A stretch of DNA of 64,000 bases, taken from CAVWGP01 sp963754645 (GTDB lineage Bacteria; Pseudomonadota; Alphaproteobacteria; Bin65). Below are positions 62,319 through 64,000 of the stretch, piece after piece. The stretch covers positions 1 through 64,000 of the forward strand of contig CAVWGP010000001.1 of NCBI GenBank assembly GCA_963754645.1, written 5' to 3'. The translations under genes were made by a program, and so were the position numbers. The notes under the pieces are model-generated. The model was not told the DNA's origin, did not search any database, and saw nothing but the letters and a program-made list of their open reading frames with translations. Numbering within the stretch: the stretch's first letter is position 1; each line of letters begins with the position of its first letter.

Positions 62319-64000
62319 ATGGACAGTAAGCTGTTTCCGACTGCGACCCATTGGGGCAACTACACCGCCGAGGTTGCGGATGGCCGCGTCATCGCCATGC
62401 ATCCCTCGCCCGGCGATCCCGATCCGTCGCCGATCGGGCAGTCCTACCTCGACGCGCAAGACGACGCGGCGCGCATCCGCCAGCCGATGATTCGCGCCGG
62501 CTTTCTCGAACGCGGCCACGCGGCGGGCGGCGCCGGGCGCGGCGCCGAGCCCTTCGTGGCGGTGCCCTGGAACGAAGCCCTCGATATCGCGGCGCGCGAG
62601 CTCGCGCGGGTCAAGACCGGTTTCGGCAACAAGGCGATTTATGCCGGTGCCTATGGCTGGGCGAGCGCCGGCCGCTTTCATCACGCGCAAAGCCAAATGC
62701 GCCGTTTTCTCAACCTGTTTGGCGGCCACGTTTGGAAAAAGAATTCTTATAGCCTGGCCGCGGCGGGCGTGATTTTGCCGCATGTGATGGGCAATCTCGA
62801 ATCGCTGCTCGGGCAGATGACGCCATGGCCGACGATTGCTGCGCATGGCGAACTCATCGTCGCGTTCGGCGGCCTGCCGCTCAAGAACGCGCAAGTCAAT
62901 TCCGGGCTGGTCAGCCGCCATGTCGCCGCCGAGGGCATGCGGCAATGCCGCGCCAACGGCATCGAGTTCGTCAATATCAGCCCGTTGCGCGACGATATCC
63001 CGGATTGGTGCGAGCCCGAATGGCTGCCGATCGTGCCGAACAGCGATGTGGCGCTGATGCTGGCGCTGGCGCACACGCTCGTCGCCGACGGCGCGCATGA
63101 TCGCGCCTTTCTCGAGCGCTGCTGCGTCGGCTATGCCGAGTTCGAGCCCTATCTTCTCGGCGCGACGGACGGCCAGCCCAAGACGCCCGAATGGGCGGCG
63201 CCGCTCACCGGCATCCCCGCCGCCACGATCCGCGATCTCGCGCGCCGCATGGCGCGGCAACGCACGCTGATCTCCGTCGCCTGGTCATTGCAGCGCGCCG
63301 ACAATGGCGAGCAGCCGTTCTGGATGGCGATCGTGCTCGCCGCCATGCTCGGCCAGATCGGCCTGCCGGGCGGCGGCGTCGGTTTCGGCTACAACGCGGT
63401 CAACGGTATCGGCAACGCGGCGCGTCAATTCGAATGGGCCGCCCTGCCCGTTCCGCCAAACGAAGTGGCCGAATTCATTCCGGTGTCGCGCATCGCCGAC
63501 ATGCTGCTCGAACCGGGATCGACGATCGACTACGACGGCGAGCGCCTGACTCTGCCGGACATACGCCTGATCTATTGGGTCGGCGGCAATCCGTTCCATC
63601 ACCATCAGGACATCAACCGCCTGATTGCGGCGTGGCGCCGGCCGGAAACCGTCATCGTGCACGAGGCATGGTGGAACGGCGTCGCGCGCCACGCCGATAT
63701 CGTCTTGCCGGTTTCGACGACGCTGGAGCGCAACGATATCGGCGCCGCCTTTCTCGACAACAACGCCGTGGCGATGCATCGGGCAACAGCGCCGGTCGGC
63801 GAAGCGCGCAGCGAGTTCGAGATATTTTCTGGCCTCGCCGCGCGGCTGGGATTCCGCGAGCGCTTCACCGAGAATCGCGGCGAAATGGAGTGGCTGCGGC
63901 ATCTCTACGATATCTCGCGCCAGCGCATTTCGCGGCACGGCATCGCGATGCCGGATTTCGACGAGTTCTGGCGCGCCGGCGGCATCGATCTGCCGGCGCC
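62319..64000 (+). CDS. DMSO reductase/BisC-family molybdopterin enzyme, 3' end beyond window
   Basis: The frame opens at the ATG 62319 and is still open at 64000, giving about 560 residues. The N-terminus MDSKLFPTATHWGNYTAEVA has no 4Fe-4S cysteines, as in TorA/BisC/DorA. The segment AGAYGWASAGRFHHAQSQMR holds the probable Ser ligand of Mo. Further MGD-binding pieces are LIYWVGGNPFHHHQDINRL and HEAWWNGVARHADIVLPVST. No Tat signal is present, suggesting a cytoplasmic enzyme like BisC. The substrate could be an S- or N-oxide. Confidence 0.88.
   Translation, partial: MDSKLFPTATHWGNYTAEVADGRVIAMHPSPGDPDPSPIGQSYLDAQDDAARIRQPMIRAGFLERGHAAGGAGRGAEPFVAVPWNEALDIAARELARVKTGFGNKAIYAGAYGWASAGRFHHAQSQMRRFLNLFGGHVWKKNSYSLAAAGVILPHVMGNLESLLGQMTPWPTIAAHGELIVAFGGLPLKNAQVNSGLVSRHVAAEGMRQCRANGIEFVNISPLRDDIPDWCEPEWLPIVPNSDVALMLALAHTLVADGAHDRAFLERCCVGYAEFEPYLLGATDGQPKTPEWAAPLTGIPAATIRDLARRMARQRTLISVAWSLQRADNGEQPFWMAIVLAAMLGQIGLPGGGVGFGYNAVNGIGNAARQFEWAALPVPPNEVAEFIPVSRIADMLLEPGSTIDYDGERLTLPDIRLIYWVGGNPFHHHQDINRLIAAWRRPETVIVHEAWWNGVARHADIVLPVSTTLERNDIGAAFLDNNAVAMHRATAPVGEARSEFEIFSGLAARLGFRERFTENRGEMEWLRHLYDISRQRISRHGIAMPDFDEFWRAGGIDLPA

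Overview
The window looks like chromosomal DNA of a high-GC alphaproteobacterium. The evidence is the strong G/C third-position bias, the palindromic intergenic repeats of types common in that class, HU, TauABC/PotABCD-style uptake systems, several Rieske oxygenases, and split N-methylglutamate synthase genes. The genus cannot be fixed from sequence alone. No tRNA, rRNA or CRISPR array was seen.

Layout. (a) 0-6.2 kb is a catabolic patch: an M20 peptidase, an amidohydrolase, a NitT/TauT-type ABC transporter (ATPase, binding protein, permease) and a 4,5-dihydroxyphthalate decarboxylase-like protein. (b) 6.2-11.5 kb is an insertion-sequence pile-up. Two IS3-family elements and one IS1182-type element sit in a small locus. 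Removing them with one target duplication each restores, in frame, a 48-residue peptide gene followed by a C39/papain-like cysteine peptidase gene. (c) 11.5-22.2 kb lies between two inverted 1577-bp copies of the IS1182-type element. It holds an EVE-like/HNH nuclease, a truncated alpha/beta hydrolase, a formamidopyrimidine-type DNA glycosylase, a methyltransferase, a DUF533 protein, HU, and a two-gene phosphorelay. That operon pairs a BarA-like hybrid kinase with a receiver/kinase-like protein whose phospho-accepting His is Asn. (d) 23.8-30.9 kb holds two orphan PstS-like binding proteins, an ISAs1 remnant, an AAA+ ATPase, a 3-hydroxyisobutyrate dehydrogenase-like enzyme and a DUF1203 protein.

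(e) 31-50.6 kb is a 16-gene unidirectional run on the minus strand, with every gap below about 75 bp. In transcription order it encodes a phthalate-dioxygenase-type Rieske oxygenase, a PotA-type ATPase, an unknown protein, a DUF1116 protein, MgsA/B/C-like subunits, a type III glutamine synthetase/GmaS-like ligase, Fhs, an HisC-like aminotransferase, a two-subunit ThDP decarboxylase, a CoxL-like molybdenum hydroxylase, and a SoeABC/PhsABC-like molybdoenzyme. Together these could oxygenate a substrate, capture an amine on glutamate, route C1 units through tetrahydrofolate, decarboxylate a 2-oxo acid and oxidise a reduced sulfur (or other) product. (f) 50.8-64 kb continues the theme: a Rieske reductase, an HD-domain protein, an amidase, a 2-hydroxyacid dehydrogenase, a cupin protein, PotBCD-like transport genes, two more Rieske oxygenases, a family-3 binding protein and a DMSO-reductase-family molybdoenzyme that runs off the end.

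Caution: at least ten single-base indels, mostly in short homopolymers, break otherwise conserved reading frames (genes at 1, 3.4, 4.4, 8.9, 11.7, 32.7, 54.0 and 60.1 kb). Many of these look like uncorrected sequencing errors rather than true pseudogenes, and features are given as the corrected gene extents.
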